Below are positions 7,067-13,689 of a stretch of 16,017 nucleotides of DNA, in pieces (the first letter of the stretch is position 1; each line of letters opens with the position of its first letter). The DNA comes from Anaerolineae bacterium (GTDB lineage Bacteria; Chloroflexota; Anaerolineae; Anaerolineales; Villigracilaceae): contig JAFLCF010000101.1 in the NCBI GenBank assembly GCA_017303735.1, forward strand, positions 1 through 16,017, read 5' to 3'. A program made the translations under genes and the position numbers. The notes under the pieces are model-generated. The model was not told the origin of the DNA. It was given only the letters and a program-made list of their open reading frames with translations, and made no database searches.

Positions 7067-7201
7067 TGGTCGAGTAGGGCTGGATGCTTTTCCAGCCCGT
7101 ATCGAGACCAAAGATAACGAGTAAACCTGAAATAAAAAGTTGACCTCGAACTGATGGTCTCGATACGCCTTTCGCAAAGAACGCTCAAGGCTACTCGACC
7201 A
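7067..7201. repeat. REP-doublet element, copy 2
   Basis: Same architecture and orientation as the copy at 6605-6736. The left hairpin is 7067-7110, the right hairpin 7155-7201, and the spacer 7111-7154 is again exactly 44 nt. The left hairpins differ by an extra A in the loop and few substitutions. The right hairpins share their ends (TCTCGATACGCC and GGCTACTCGACCACCG) but not the loop. The spacers align without gaps and are clearly related only in their right half (AATAAAA..GT). GAATATATATG follows at 7211 and contains the dehydrogenase start codon. Confidence 0.88.
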
Positions 7202-7218
7202 CCGAGATAGGAATATAT

Positions 7219-9651
7219 ATGAGCAAAATACTTGAAATCTTCAACACCATGGAATACGGACCTGCGCCCGAGGCGCCGGATGCTGTCAAAACATGGCTGG
7301 ACGAGCACAACCGCAAGTTCGGGTTGTTCATCAATAACGAGTGGGCGACGCCGAAAGGTGCGAAGTTCTATCCTTCGTATAATCCGTCGAATGGGGAGTT
7401 GTTAGCCGAGACGACACAAGCCGAAAAGAAAGATGTGGATGCGGCAGTTGCCGCGGCGCGGACGGCTTTCAAAACCTGGAGCAAAACGCCTGGCGTGACT
7501 CGTGCGCGTTATCTTTACGCGATTGCACGCAACTTGCAAAAACATTCGCGCTTGTTGGCTGTGCTCGAGTCCATGGATAATGGCAAGCCGATCCGCGAGT
7601 CGCGTGATATTGATGTGCCTTTGTTAGCGCGTCACTTTTATTATTATGCAGGCTGGGCGCAACTCATGGAAACCGAACTGCGCGACTATCAACCTGTCGG
7701 TGTGGTCGGACAGATCATCCCGTGGAATTTCCCGTTGTTGATGTTGGCGTGGAAGATCGCGCCTGCGATTGCGATGGGTAACACAGTGGTGTTGAAACCT
7801 GCTTCGTACACGCGATTAACTGCGTTGTTGTTCGCTGAAATTGTTGCTGAGGCGGGGTTGCCCGCTGGCGTTGTAAATGTAATTACTGGAAGCAGCAGCG
7901 CAGGTTCGATGATCGTTGAACATCCCGATGTAGATAAGATCGCGTTCACGGGTTCAACCGATGTCGGGCGCACGCTCCGCAAGCAGACGGCTGGCTCAGG
8001 AAAAAAACTCTCGCTCGAGTTGGGGGGCAAGAGTCCATTTGTCGTGTTTGATGATGCCGATTTGGATGGAGCAGTTGAAGGCGTGGTCGATGCGATTTGG
8101 TTTAATCAGGGTCAGGTCTGTTGCGCAGGGTCAAGGCTGATAGTGCAGGAAAATGTCGCAGGGAAATTCATCCAAAAATTAAAAAATAGAATGGAACACA
8201 TGCGCGTGGGCGACCCGCTCGATAAAGCCATTGACATGGGCGCGATCGTTGACCAAAGCCAATGGGACACGATCGACGGTTGGGTGAAGACGGGCATTGC
8301 CGAAGGCGGCGAATGTTTTCAGCCGAATATCGCGTTGCCCGAAAAAGGTTTGTTTTATAAACCGACTTTGATCACGGGTCTTGACCCTGCCGCCGCAACT
8401 GTTCAAGAAGAAATCTTTGGACCCGTGCTTGTGTCGCTCACGTTTAGAACGCCGAGCGAAGCTATCGAACTTGCGAACAACACGCGCTATGGTCTCGCGG
8501 CGAGTGTGTGGAGCGATAACATCAACCTCGCGCTCGATGTGGCAAGCAAGATCAAGGCGGGTTCGGTGTGGGTCAACTGCACCAATCAATTCGACGGCGC
8601 TTCGGGCTTCGGCGGCTATCGCGAGTCGGGTTATGGGCGCGAAGGCGGGCGCGAAGGTTTGTTTGAATATCTGCGACCCAAGTGGATGGAACGTCCGCGC
8701 CCAGAATTTTCAGTGGATTCAAAATGGGGAGCACACACACCAACGCTTCCGACTCAGCCTGGGGCTGCTCGGGCAAATGGACATTCACTTCCGCTGGTAG
8801 ATCGCACGCCGAAGATGTACATCGGCGGCAAGCAGGTGCGACCCGATGGCGCATACACCACGACCATCACGAATGCCAAAGGGAAAATTGTTGGGCAGGT
8901 CGGTGATGGCAATCGTAAAGATATTCGTGACGCGGTCGAAGCGGCTCACGCAGCGCATGTTGCCAAGCCAGGCTGGGCGATGCGTCACGGCTACAACCGT
9001 TCGCAAATTTTATATTTCATCGCGGAGAATCTCGATGCCCGCAATGCCGAGTTCGTCAAACGCATTGTCGAGATGACGGGACGCACGCAAAAGTCCGCGG
9101 GTGCCGAAGTGGACGCGGCGGTGGAACGTCTCTTCAGCTATGCGGCATGGGCAGACAAATACGGCGGCAGCGTGCAAGAAACCACCCTGCGCGGAATCAC
9201 CGTCGCGGTCAATGAACCTGTCGGTGTGATCGGCATTGCCTGCCCCGATGAAAATCCATTGCTTGGCTTTATCTCTCTCATGGCGCCTGCCATTGCACGC
9301 GGCAATAGCGTGGTGATGATCCCCAGCCAGAAACATCCGCTCTCGGCAACGGACTTCTATCAAGTGCTCGACACATCTGATGTGCCTGGTGGTGTGGTCA
9401 ACATCGTCACAGGTGACCGTGACCATTTGGTCAAGACGCTTGTTCAACATGAAGACGTTGACTCGCTCTGGTACTTCGGCTCCGCGGACGGAAGTTACCA
9501 CGTCGAGAACGAATCCGCCGCCAATATGAAGCGGACTTGGGTCAGTTACGGCTCATCCCGCAACTGGCTTGACCGCGAGCAAGGCGAAGGTCACGAGTTC
9601 CTGCACGAGGCAACTCAGGTCAAGAATATCTGGGTGCCGACGGGGGAGTAG
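7219..9651 (+). CDS. Two-domain aldehyde dehydrogenase, ALDH16 type
   Basis: An NAD(P)-dependent aldehyde dehydrogenase fused to a second, degenerate dehydrogenase domain: 810 residues, close to the 802 of human ALDH16A1. Residues 1-500 form a complete catalytic domain with Asn170 in IPWNFP, Glu267 in LELGGKSP and Cys301 in GQVCCAGSR, followed by EEIFGPV and SGFGGYRESGYGREGG. Mammalian ALDH16 has lost the cysteine, but this protein keeps it and should be active. Residues about 525-810 repeat the cofactor fold (MYIGGKQV, NEPVGVIG, APAIARGNSVV) but contain no catalytic Cys motif. The tail GEGHEFLHEATQVKNIWVP is typical of this family. TAGGAA lies 5 nt before the ATG. With deoC upstream, acetaldehyde is a likely substrate (inference). 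The last 29 nt recur twice downstream. Confidence 0.93.
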   Translation: MSKILEIFNTMEYGPAPEAPDAVKTWLDEHNRKFGLFINNEWATPKGAKFYPSYNPSNGELLAETTQAEKKDVDAAVAAARTAFKTWSKTPGVTRARYLYAIARNLQKHSRLLAVLESMDNGKPIRESRDIDVPLLARHFYYYAGWAQLMETELRDYQPVGVVGQIIPWNFPLLMLAWKIAPAIAMGNTVVLKPASYTRLTALLFAEIVAEAGLPAGVVNVITGSSSAGSMIVEHPDVDKIAFTGSTDVGRTLRKQTAGSGKKLSLELGGKSPFVVFDDADLDGAVEGVVDAIWFNQGQVCCAGSRLIVQENVAGKFIQKLKNRMEHMRVGDPLDKAIDMGAIVDQSQWDTIDGWVKTGIAEGGECFQPNIALPEKGLFYKPTLITGLDPAAATVQEEIFGPVLVSLTFRTPSEAIELANNTRYGLAASVWSDNINLALDVASKIKAGSVWVNCTNQFDGASGFGGYRESGYGREGGREGLFEYLRPKWMERPRPEFSVDSKWGAHTPTLPTQPGAARANGHSLPLVDRTPKMYIGGKQVRPDGAYTTTITNAKGKIVGQVGDGNRKDIRDAVEAAHAAHVAKPGWAMRHGYNRSQILYFIAENLDARNAEFVKRIVEMTGRTQKSAGAEVDAAVERLFSYAAWADKYGGSVQETTLRGITVAVNEPVGVIGIACPDENPLLGFISLMAPAIARGNSVVMIPSQKHPLSATDFYQVLDTSDVPGGVVNIVTGDRDHLVKTLVQHEDVDSLWYFGSADGSYHVENESAANMKRTWVSYGSSRNWLDREQGEGHEFLHEATQVKNIWVPTGE

Positions 9652-9690
9652 GGAAGAGCAGAGAATTCGATATTCGATAGTAGATGATTA

Positions 9691-9736
9691 GACCTCGGAA
9701 GTCCGCCGTTCGTTGGCGCTTCCGAGGTCTTTTTTT
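9691..9736 (+). terminator. Intrinsic terminator of the deoC-dehydrogenase unit
   Basis: A perfect 11-bp stem, GACCTCGGAAG (9691-9701) with CTTCCGAGGTC (9719-9729), is followed by seven T. It starts 39 nt after the dehydrogenase stop codon. It is the best terminator in the window and closes the plus-strand unit. Confidence 0.93.
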
Positions 9737-9737
9737 G

Positions 9738-9935
9738 CTAAAAAGACTTCTAAGAGTCTTTTCCAAAACATTTAGAAGTCTTTGGCAACACATTTAGAAG
9801 TCTTTCTCAACACTTCTAAATGTGTTTTAAAACGAGTCTAGACTCGTTTGCAAACCTCTCTAGACACGATTTAAATCCTTTCTAGACTCGTTTCCAATCC
9901 TCTCCTGAGAGGATTTTTACTCTTCACTAACTCGC
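9738..9935. repeat. Array of nine diverged 22-bp units with palindromic cores
   Basis: Units start every 22 bp (9738, 9760, 9782, 9804, 9826, 9848, 9870, 9892, 9914). Each is a ~6-bp T/A linker (TTTCCA, TTTAAA, TTCCAA and similar) followed by a 16-bp core, several centred on CTAG or TTTAGA. Several cores are self-complementary: AAACGAGTCTAGACTCGTTT (9830-9849) is a perfect 20-bp palindrome, and AATCCTCTC/GAGAGGATT (9896-9915) pairs across CT. Units three and four pair with each other over 15 bp (9787-9801 with 9812-9826). Most pairings end in a T-run and so resemble short terminators. Confidence 0.82.
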
Positions 9936-9978
9936 TTTGTGTATAGGCATTTGGGACTTAACACTCACCAAGCAGGCA

Positions 9979-10057
9979 CCCTCTCCAAATCCGAACGGAA
10001 GAAACTAAAGAATTGTCCTAACTTTTTATTTCGGATTTGGGGAGGGACGGGGAGGGG
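9979..10057. repeat. Long inverted repeat with G-run cluster, copy 1
   Basis: CCCTCTCCAAATCCGAA (9979-9995) pairs with TTCGGATTTGGGGAGGG (10030-10046) with one mismatch, around a 34-nt loop. The right arm runs into GGGGAGGGACGGGGAGGGG (10039-10057), which fits the four-G-run pattern of an intramolecular G-quadruplex. No ORF lies inside, so it resembles a short non-autonomous element or an RNA 3' structure. Confidence 0.75.
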
Positions 10058-10126
10058 CAGAATATCTGGGTGCCGACGGGGGAGTAGGGAAGAGCCGAGA
10101 ATTCGATAGTCGATAGTAGATGATTA

Positions 10127-10173
10127 GACCTCGGAAGTCCGCCCTTCGTTGGCGCTTTCGAGGTCTTTTTTTT
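10127..10173 (+). terminator. Second copy of the terminator
   Basis: GACCTCGGAAG (10127-10137) pairs with CTTTCGAGGTC (10155-10165) with one G-T pair, followed by eight T. It is the duplicated counterpart of the terminator at 9691-9736 and would act as a back-up for read-through. Confidence 0.82.
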
Positions 10174-10174
10174 G

Positions 10175-10306
10175 CCAAAAAGACTTCTAAGAGTCTTTTC
10201 CAAAACATTTAGAAGTCTTTCACAAGACATCGAAATGTTTTTTAAAACGAGTCTAGACTCGTTTCCAATCCTCCCCTGAGAGGATTTTTACCCTCCCCTG
10301 TTTTTT
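10175..10306. repeat. Array of six 22-bp units, copy 2
   Basis: Units start at 10175, 10197, 10219, 10241, 10263 and 10285. They correspond to the first two units of the nine-unit array, a changed pairing unit, the perfect palindrome unit, the CCTGAGAGGA unit and the last unit; three units are absent. The third unit here (..GACATCGAAATGTTT) pairs with AAAACATTT of the second unit, so the ability to pair is kept although the sequence changed. Confidence 0.78.
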
Positions 10307-10351
10307 TTTTTGCGTATAGGCATTTGGGACTTAACACTCACCAAGAAGGCA

Positions 10352-10430
10352 CCCTCTCCAAATCCGAATGGAAGAAACTAAAGAATTGTCCTGACTTTTT
10401 ATTTCGGATTTGGGGAGGGACGGGGTGGGG
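10352..10430. repeat. Long inverted repeat with G-run cluster, copy 2
   Basis: CCCTCTCCAAATCCGAA (10352-10368) pairs with TTCGGATTTGGGGAGGG (10403-10419). The G-run cluster is GGGGAGGGACGGGGTGGGG (10412-10430), still a four-run quadruplex pattern despite one substitution relative to copy 1. Confidence 0.75.
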
Positions 10431-10431
10431 C

Positions 10432-10516
10432 AGAATATCTATGTGCTGACGGGTGAGTGATTGTAGAAAGTAGTGAATAGAAAGTAAGACCTCCGAGTTG
10501 TCCGTTCGGAGGTCTT
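10432..10516. repeat. Tandem segment, partial and diverged copy 3
   Basis: Starts with AGAATATCTATGTGCTGACG, a diverged form of the dehydrogenase 3' end. Read in the gene's frame it gives NIYVLTGE and a stop, against NIWVPTGE and a stop in the gene itself. It ends with a stem at 10486-10516 and carries neither the 22-bp array nor the G-run inverted repeat. Confidence 0.7.
10486..10516. terminator. Terminator-like hairpin facing the LVIVD gene
   Basis: AAGACCTCCGA (10486-10496) pairs perfectly with TCGGAGGTCTT (10506-10516) around a 9-nt loop. It lies 20 nt beyond the stop of the minus-strand LVIVD gene, so it probably ends that transcript as well as any plus-strand read-through. T-runs on both sides are short. 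Confidence 0.7.
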
Positions 10517-10536
10517 GTTGATTATCTGTCAATATT

Positions 10537-13386
10537 TTAAGGGGGAGTCGTCAAGCGAAAGATGTAAACTCCATCTGTTCCAGCTGCGATATAAATATAT
10601 TTGTCATCTACTGCTACTCCCCGAACTGCTCCTGGTAAATTATAAGAACCAATTTCAACAGGTTTATAGGGATTTGAAACATCTATTGCTATTAAGTCAT
10701 TATTTATGTCAGATCCGAATGACCCTTGGTTTGTGACGTAGACAAGGTTGCCGAATACTGCAACATCGCTTAGATTTACTCTATCAACTTCGAAAATGCT
10801 AATCTCAGCTAAACTTAATGGATTCGATATGTTTAATATTTGTAACCCATGATGACCTGCTGCAATGTAAGCAAATTCTCCTTGTATGTCGATCCCATTA
10901 GTTTGGTAATACGAACCTCCATAGTGGTAAATTTTTCCAGGAGAATCGATTGCATTCATATCTATTAACCATAACCCATCAATCCTCCCAGACACATAAG
11001 CATAATTACCCATGACGGCTATTTTTTCTGCTTTCCCTTCAATGACATATTGCTTAACTATTGAAAGTTTAGGAGAGCTGGCAATGTCTATAATTGCTAT
11101 TCCTTGCTTGAAAGTTATATAAGCATATTTACCTTTAATTGTTACATCCTTAACATGTTCTAAATTTTCAATAAACCCCATTTCAGTCGGAGTTGCCGGG
11201 TTTGAAATATCTATAACCCGCAATCCATCATTACGAGTCGCAATATAAACATAATCCCCCTCAATAGCTAAACTTTCGACTTCCGATGATGGGACATAAT
11301 TGCCGAGTTTGATTGGGTTGCTCGGAATTGAAACATCTAATATTATTACACCTTCATCTTGGGTGGACAAATAGACGATATTATCATCCTTTATTACGGC
11401 ATAAGTTACTTGCGTTTTCATTCTGTATGAGCCCACTAATTCAGGTTGTTTCGGGTTTGATATATTCAGTATCCGTAAACCGGAAATGGTGGCGGCATAA
11501 GCAAGTCCATCTTCTGTTACTATATCTACAACCCGTAACCCTTGAAAAAATGATGATTGATTTTCTGAAGGGATGCCTGAGTTTGATAGGCTAACTATTT
11601 GAAGACCATTACTTGTTGCAATATACGCGTTGTTATTGTCTATCGCTAACCCAAGTAGCCCAAATTGGTTTTTAGAATTATAAAAACCAACCTGTCTGAT
11701 GTCCCTGGGGTCTGAAATGTCAATAGTCAGCAACCCCTCATCCCCGAGTATGTAGGCATAATTGTCGCCTAGTACAACTTCGTTGAATGAAGATGGTAAG
11801 GTGTAATTGTTTTCTACAATGGATGAGTTGAGTGGTAGTTTGATAACCTCAACGCCGTTAATCCCTGTTGAGGTGTTCGCCCCTTTGGTGATATAGGCAC
11901 GATTATCTTGGATTGCAATATCATTTATTCCATATGGAATAGGGTACAAATCAGACCCGAATGGATTTGATGGGTTGGATATATCTACAGTTGTAATCCC
12001 TATATCTTTGATGGCAAGATATGCCTGATTCTTATCGACTTCTATGCCTGAGACAAAGATTTTCTTATCGTCACCTGCTAAGTTCATCATTCCTTCTGAA
12101 AAACTGTACCCCGCAACTATTGTGGGCATCTTCGGATCAAATACGTCTACGACTCTCATGCCGCTATCTTCCGATGAGGTATATAAGAGGTTGTCGATTA
12201 CTTCTAATTTTGAAACTGATATCGGGCTTTCGTATGCACCTGATTTCGCCAGAGAAAAATGGTCTTCAATGCTTACTATTTCTAGACCATTAATGTCGGT
12301 TGCTATATATACATAGTTGCCACTCAAAGAGATATCGCTGATCTTGCCTGTCACCTCGTAGTTGCTGACTAAAATGGGCTGAGCTTGGTTGGAAATATCC
12401 AACACCTGTATACCTACACCTTCAACAACGAGATAGGCATATTGCTCAGACACGACAGCATCATAAATTGCATTCCGTGTTCCACTTGGATGTTTGGAAT
12501 CGTAAAGTCCAGTTTCAAAGTAAGCATATGGATTGGATATATTTAATATTCTGAATTTGTCAAACCGGGCGGAGAAATATAAAAAACCATCATTGGCGAC
12601 TAATTTTCCGCCGAAATCCAAGTTTTGAATTTTTATTATCCTTGCAAACCTTGGAATTGAAATATCCATCTTCAATAACCTTGCTTCTGAAATACCGGAG
12701 GAGGTAAACTCTGAAATATAGGCAAAATTGCCGTCGATGGCTATGCTTGCAGGCGTTCCAGACATTTTATGGCATCCTACTCGAACAGGTTGTGAAGGAT
12801 TAGAAACATCTATGATTTGCACGCCGCCACTGCACCTTGTAGGTAAAAATGTGCCATAACTTTCGCACTCGGATAAGGGAAGATAAGCATATCCTTTGGA
12901 AACTACTATTCTTTGTATCGGTACTGATGTTGAATAAGAACCTACTTCAAAGGGATTGGTGGGGTTTGAGATATCTATTATTCTGAGCCCCCAATCCCCG
13001 ACAGCTGCATACGCATAATTGCCGTCGACATAAATATCTACCGCTTTGTCAGGGAGGATGTGGTAACCTACTCTTTGTGGATGTGAAGGGGTGGAAATAT
13101 CTAATACAGCGAGTTCTGTACCAATGCCAGCATAAGCATATGAATCGGTTGTAAAGATGGATTGAACGGTACCGCCAAAGTGCCCAATCAATTCCAGACT
13201 TTGAGAAAATTGAGGGCTGGTACGAATCGAATTTATATTTAATATGTCAGCTGTGCATATTTTAGGAGCTGGGAAAAGCATTTCAAATGCAACCCACAAA
13301 AGAAGTGGCATCCCAAGGACAAATAACAAAACAATACCGCCTATAGTGGATAGGAATTTTGCTATAAGATGCTTGTCTTTTCTCAT
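10537..13386 (-). CDS. Membrane-anchored LVIVD-repeat beta-propeller protein
   Basis: A 949-residue, probably extracellular or cell-surface protein. A positively charged start (MRKDKH) precedes one hydrophobic segment at about residues 11-34 (signal anchor or uncleaved signal peptide); I see no lipobox. The rest is about twenty repeats of roughly 40 residues of the LVIVD family (Pfam PF08309). Each has a strand such as YAYIA or YVYIAT, a turn with GL, a strand such as LRVIDISNP, and ends like PVEIGSYN. Such repeats build beta-propeller blades, so two or three propellers are expected. No enzyme motif or C-terminal sorting signal is visible. GAGGTGGAAA precedes the ATG. The gene is clearly more A+T-rich than the dehydrogenase gene it converges on. 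The function is unknown; ligand binding or adhesion is a guess. Confidence 0.88.
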   Translation of the reverse strand: MRKDKHLIAKFLSTIGGIVLLFVLGMPLLLWVAFEMLFPAPKICTADILNINSIRTSPQFSQSLELIGHFGGTVQSIFTTDSYAYAGIGTELAVLDISTPSHPQRVGYHILPDKAVDIYVDGNYAYAAVGDWGLRIIDISNPTNPFEVGSYSTSVPIQRIVVSKGYAYLPLSECESYGTFLPTRCSGGVQIIDVSNPSQPVRVGCHKMSGTPASIAIDGNFAYISEFTSSGISEARLLKMDISIPRFARIIKIQNLDFGGKLVANDGFLYFSARFDKFRILNISNPYAYFETGLYDSKHPSGTRNAIYDAVVSEQYAYLVVEGVGIQVLDISNQAQPILVSNYEVTGKISDISLSGNYVYIATDINGLEIVSIEDHFSLAKSGAYESPISVSKLEVIDNLLYTSSEDSGMRVVDVFDPKMPTIVAGYSFSEGMMNLAGDDKKIFVSGIEVDKNQAYLAIKDIGITTVDISNPSNPFGSDLYPIPYGINDIAIQDNRAYITKGANTSTGINGVEVIKLPLNSSIVENNYTLPSSFNEVVLGDNYAYILGDEGLLTIDISDPRDIRQVGFYNSKNQFGLLGLAIDNNNAYIATSNGLQIVSLSNSGIPSENQSSFFQGLRVVDIVTEDGLAYAATISGLRILNISNPKQPELVGSYRMKTQVTYAVIKDDNIVYLSTQDEGVIILDVSIPSNPIKLGNYVPSSEVESLAIEGDYVYIATRNDGLRVIDISNPATPTEMGFIENLEHVKDVTIKGKYAYITFKQGIAIIDIASSPKLSIVKQYVIEGKAEKIAVMGNYAYVSGRIDGLWLIDMNAIDSPGKIYHYGGSYYQTNGIDIQGEFAYIAAGHHGLQILNISNPLSLAEISIFEVDRVNLSDVAVFGNLVYVTNQGSFGSDINNDLIAIDVSNPYKPVEIGSYNLPGAVRGVAVDDKYIYIAAGTDGVYIFRLTTPP

Positions 13387-13511
13387 TTTCCACCTCGTTT
13401 TATGGATTGTGCTCTCTATTCTTTACGAGTAAGTTTACACCTAAATTGTTACTAAGAATTCTTCTGTCTCCCAAGGTGCAACGGCAAAAGCAACCCCCTC
13501 CGCCTTCGGCA

Positions 13512-13578
13512 CCTCCCCCAAATGCGACAATGAAATTTTGGAAATTAGAAAGAGTCTCCATGTCGCATTTGGGGGAGG
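13512..13578. repeat. Long inverted repeat related to the 9979 and 10352 elements
   Basis: CCTCCCCCAAATGCGACA (13512-13529) pairs perfectly with TGTCGCATTTGGGGGAGG (13561-13578), 18 bp with a 31-nt loop. It is flanked by AACCCCCTCCGCCTTCGGCA on the left and ACGGGTGGGGGT on the right, which can extend the pairing. The arms share CTCC..CAAAT..CG and ATTTGGGG.AGG with the two elements downstream of the dehydrogenase gene, although the loop differs. It sits in the 303-bp divergent gap between the LVIVD and GGDEF genes; apart from it I see only weak promoter-like A+T-rich stretches there. Confidence 0.75.
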
Positions 13579-13689
13579 ACGGGTGGGGGTGGTTTTTACA
13601 ATATTTCACCTTACAAAACCCTCGGCGGGCGAAGTGATGATAAGGGTAAAATAAACATAATTCCTTGAGTCGGTTGAAAAAAGGACGTT

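Larger units (their letters stand above)
9623..10058. repeat. Tandem ~0.4 kb segment, copy 1 (436 bp)
   Basis: This segment begins at AGAATATCTGGGTGCCGACG, inside the last codons of the aldehyde dehydrogenase gene, and the same bases recur at 10059. It contains in order: the end of the gene, a terminator, a 22-bp-period array, a spacer with GTATAGGCATTTGGGACTTA, and an inverted repeat ending in GGGGAGGGACGGGGAGGGG. The copies are near-identical outside the array, which points to a fairly recent duplication. No convincing gene lies in the 885 bases between the dehydrogenase and the LVIVD gene. Confidence 0.9.
10059..10431. repeat. Tandem ~0.4 kb segment, copy 2 (373 bp)
   Basis: Second copy of the segment at 9623-10058, beginning with the same 29 nt from the end of the dehydrogenase gene, now as a dead copy without the rest of the gene. 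Most of the 63-bp length difference comes from three missing 22-bp units in the array. The flanking parts differ by point changes and by a long T-run at about 10301-10311. Confidence 0.9.

Noticed and set aside
6605..7201. GIY-YIG gene plus repeats as a group I intron or homing endonuclease insertion
   Set aside because: The nuclease does not interrupt a coding sequence: deoC and the dehydrogenase are complete, there is no intron-like conserved core, and the flanks are REP-type hairpins. A non-intron homing role cannot be excluded.
9738..9935. The 22-bp array as a CRISPR array
   Set aside because: There is no constant repeat alternating with unique spacers. All parts of each unit diverge together, the unit is far shorter than a CRISPR repeat-spacer pair, and no cas gene is near.
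10018..10230. Minus-strand 60-70 residue ORFs in the tandem segments
   Set aside because: They run through hairpin arms, terminators and G-runs of the duplicated non-coding DNA and have low-complexity translations rich in Pro, Ser and Lys.
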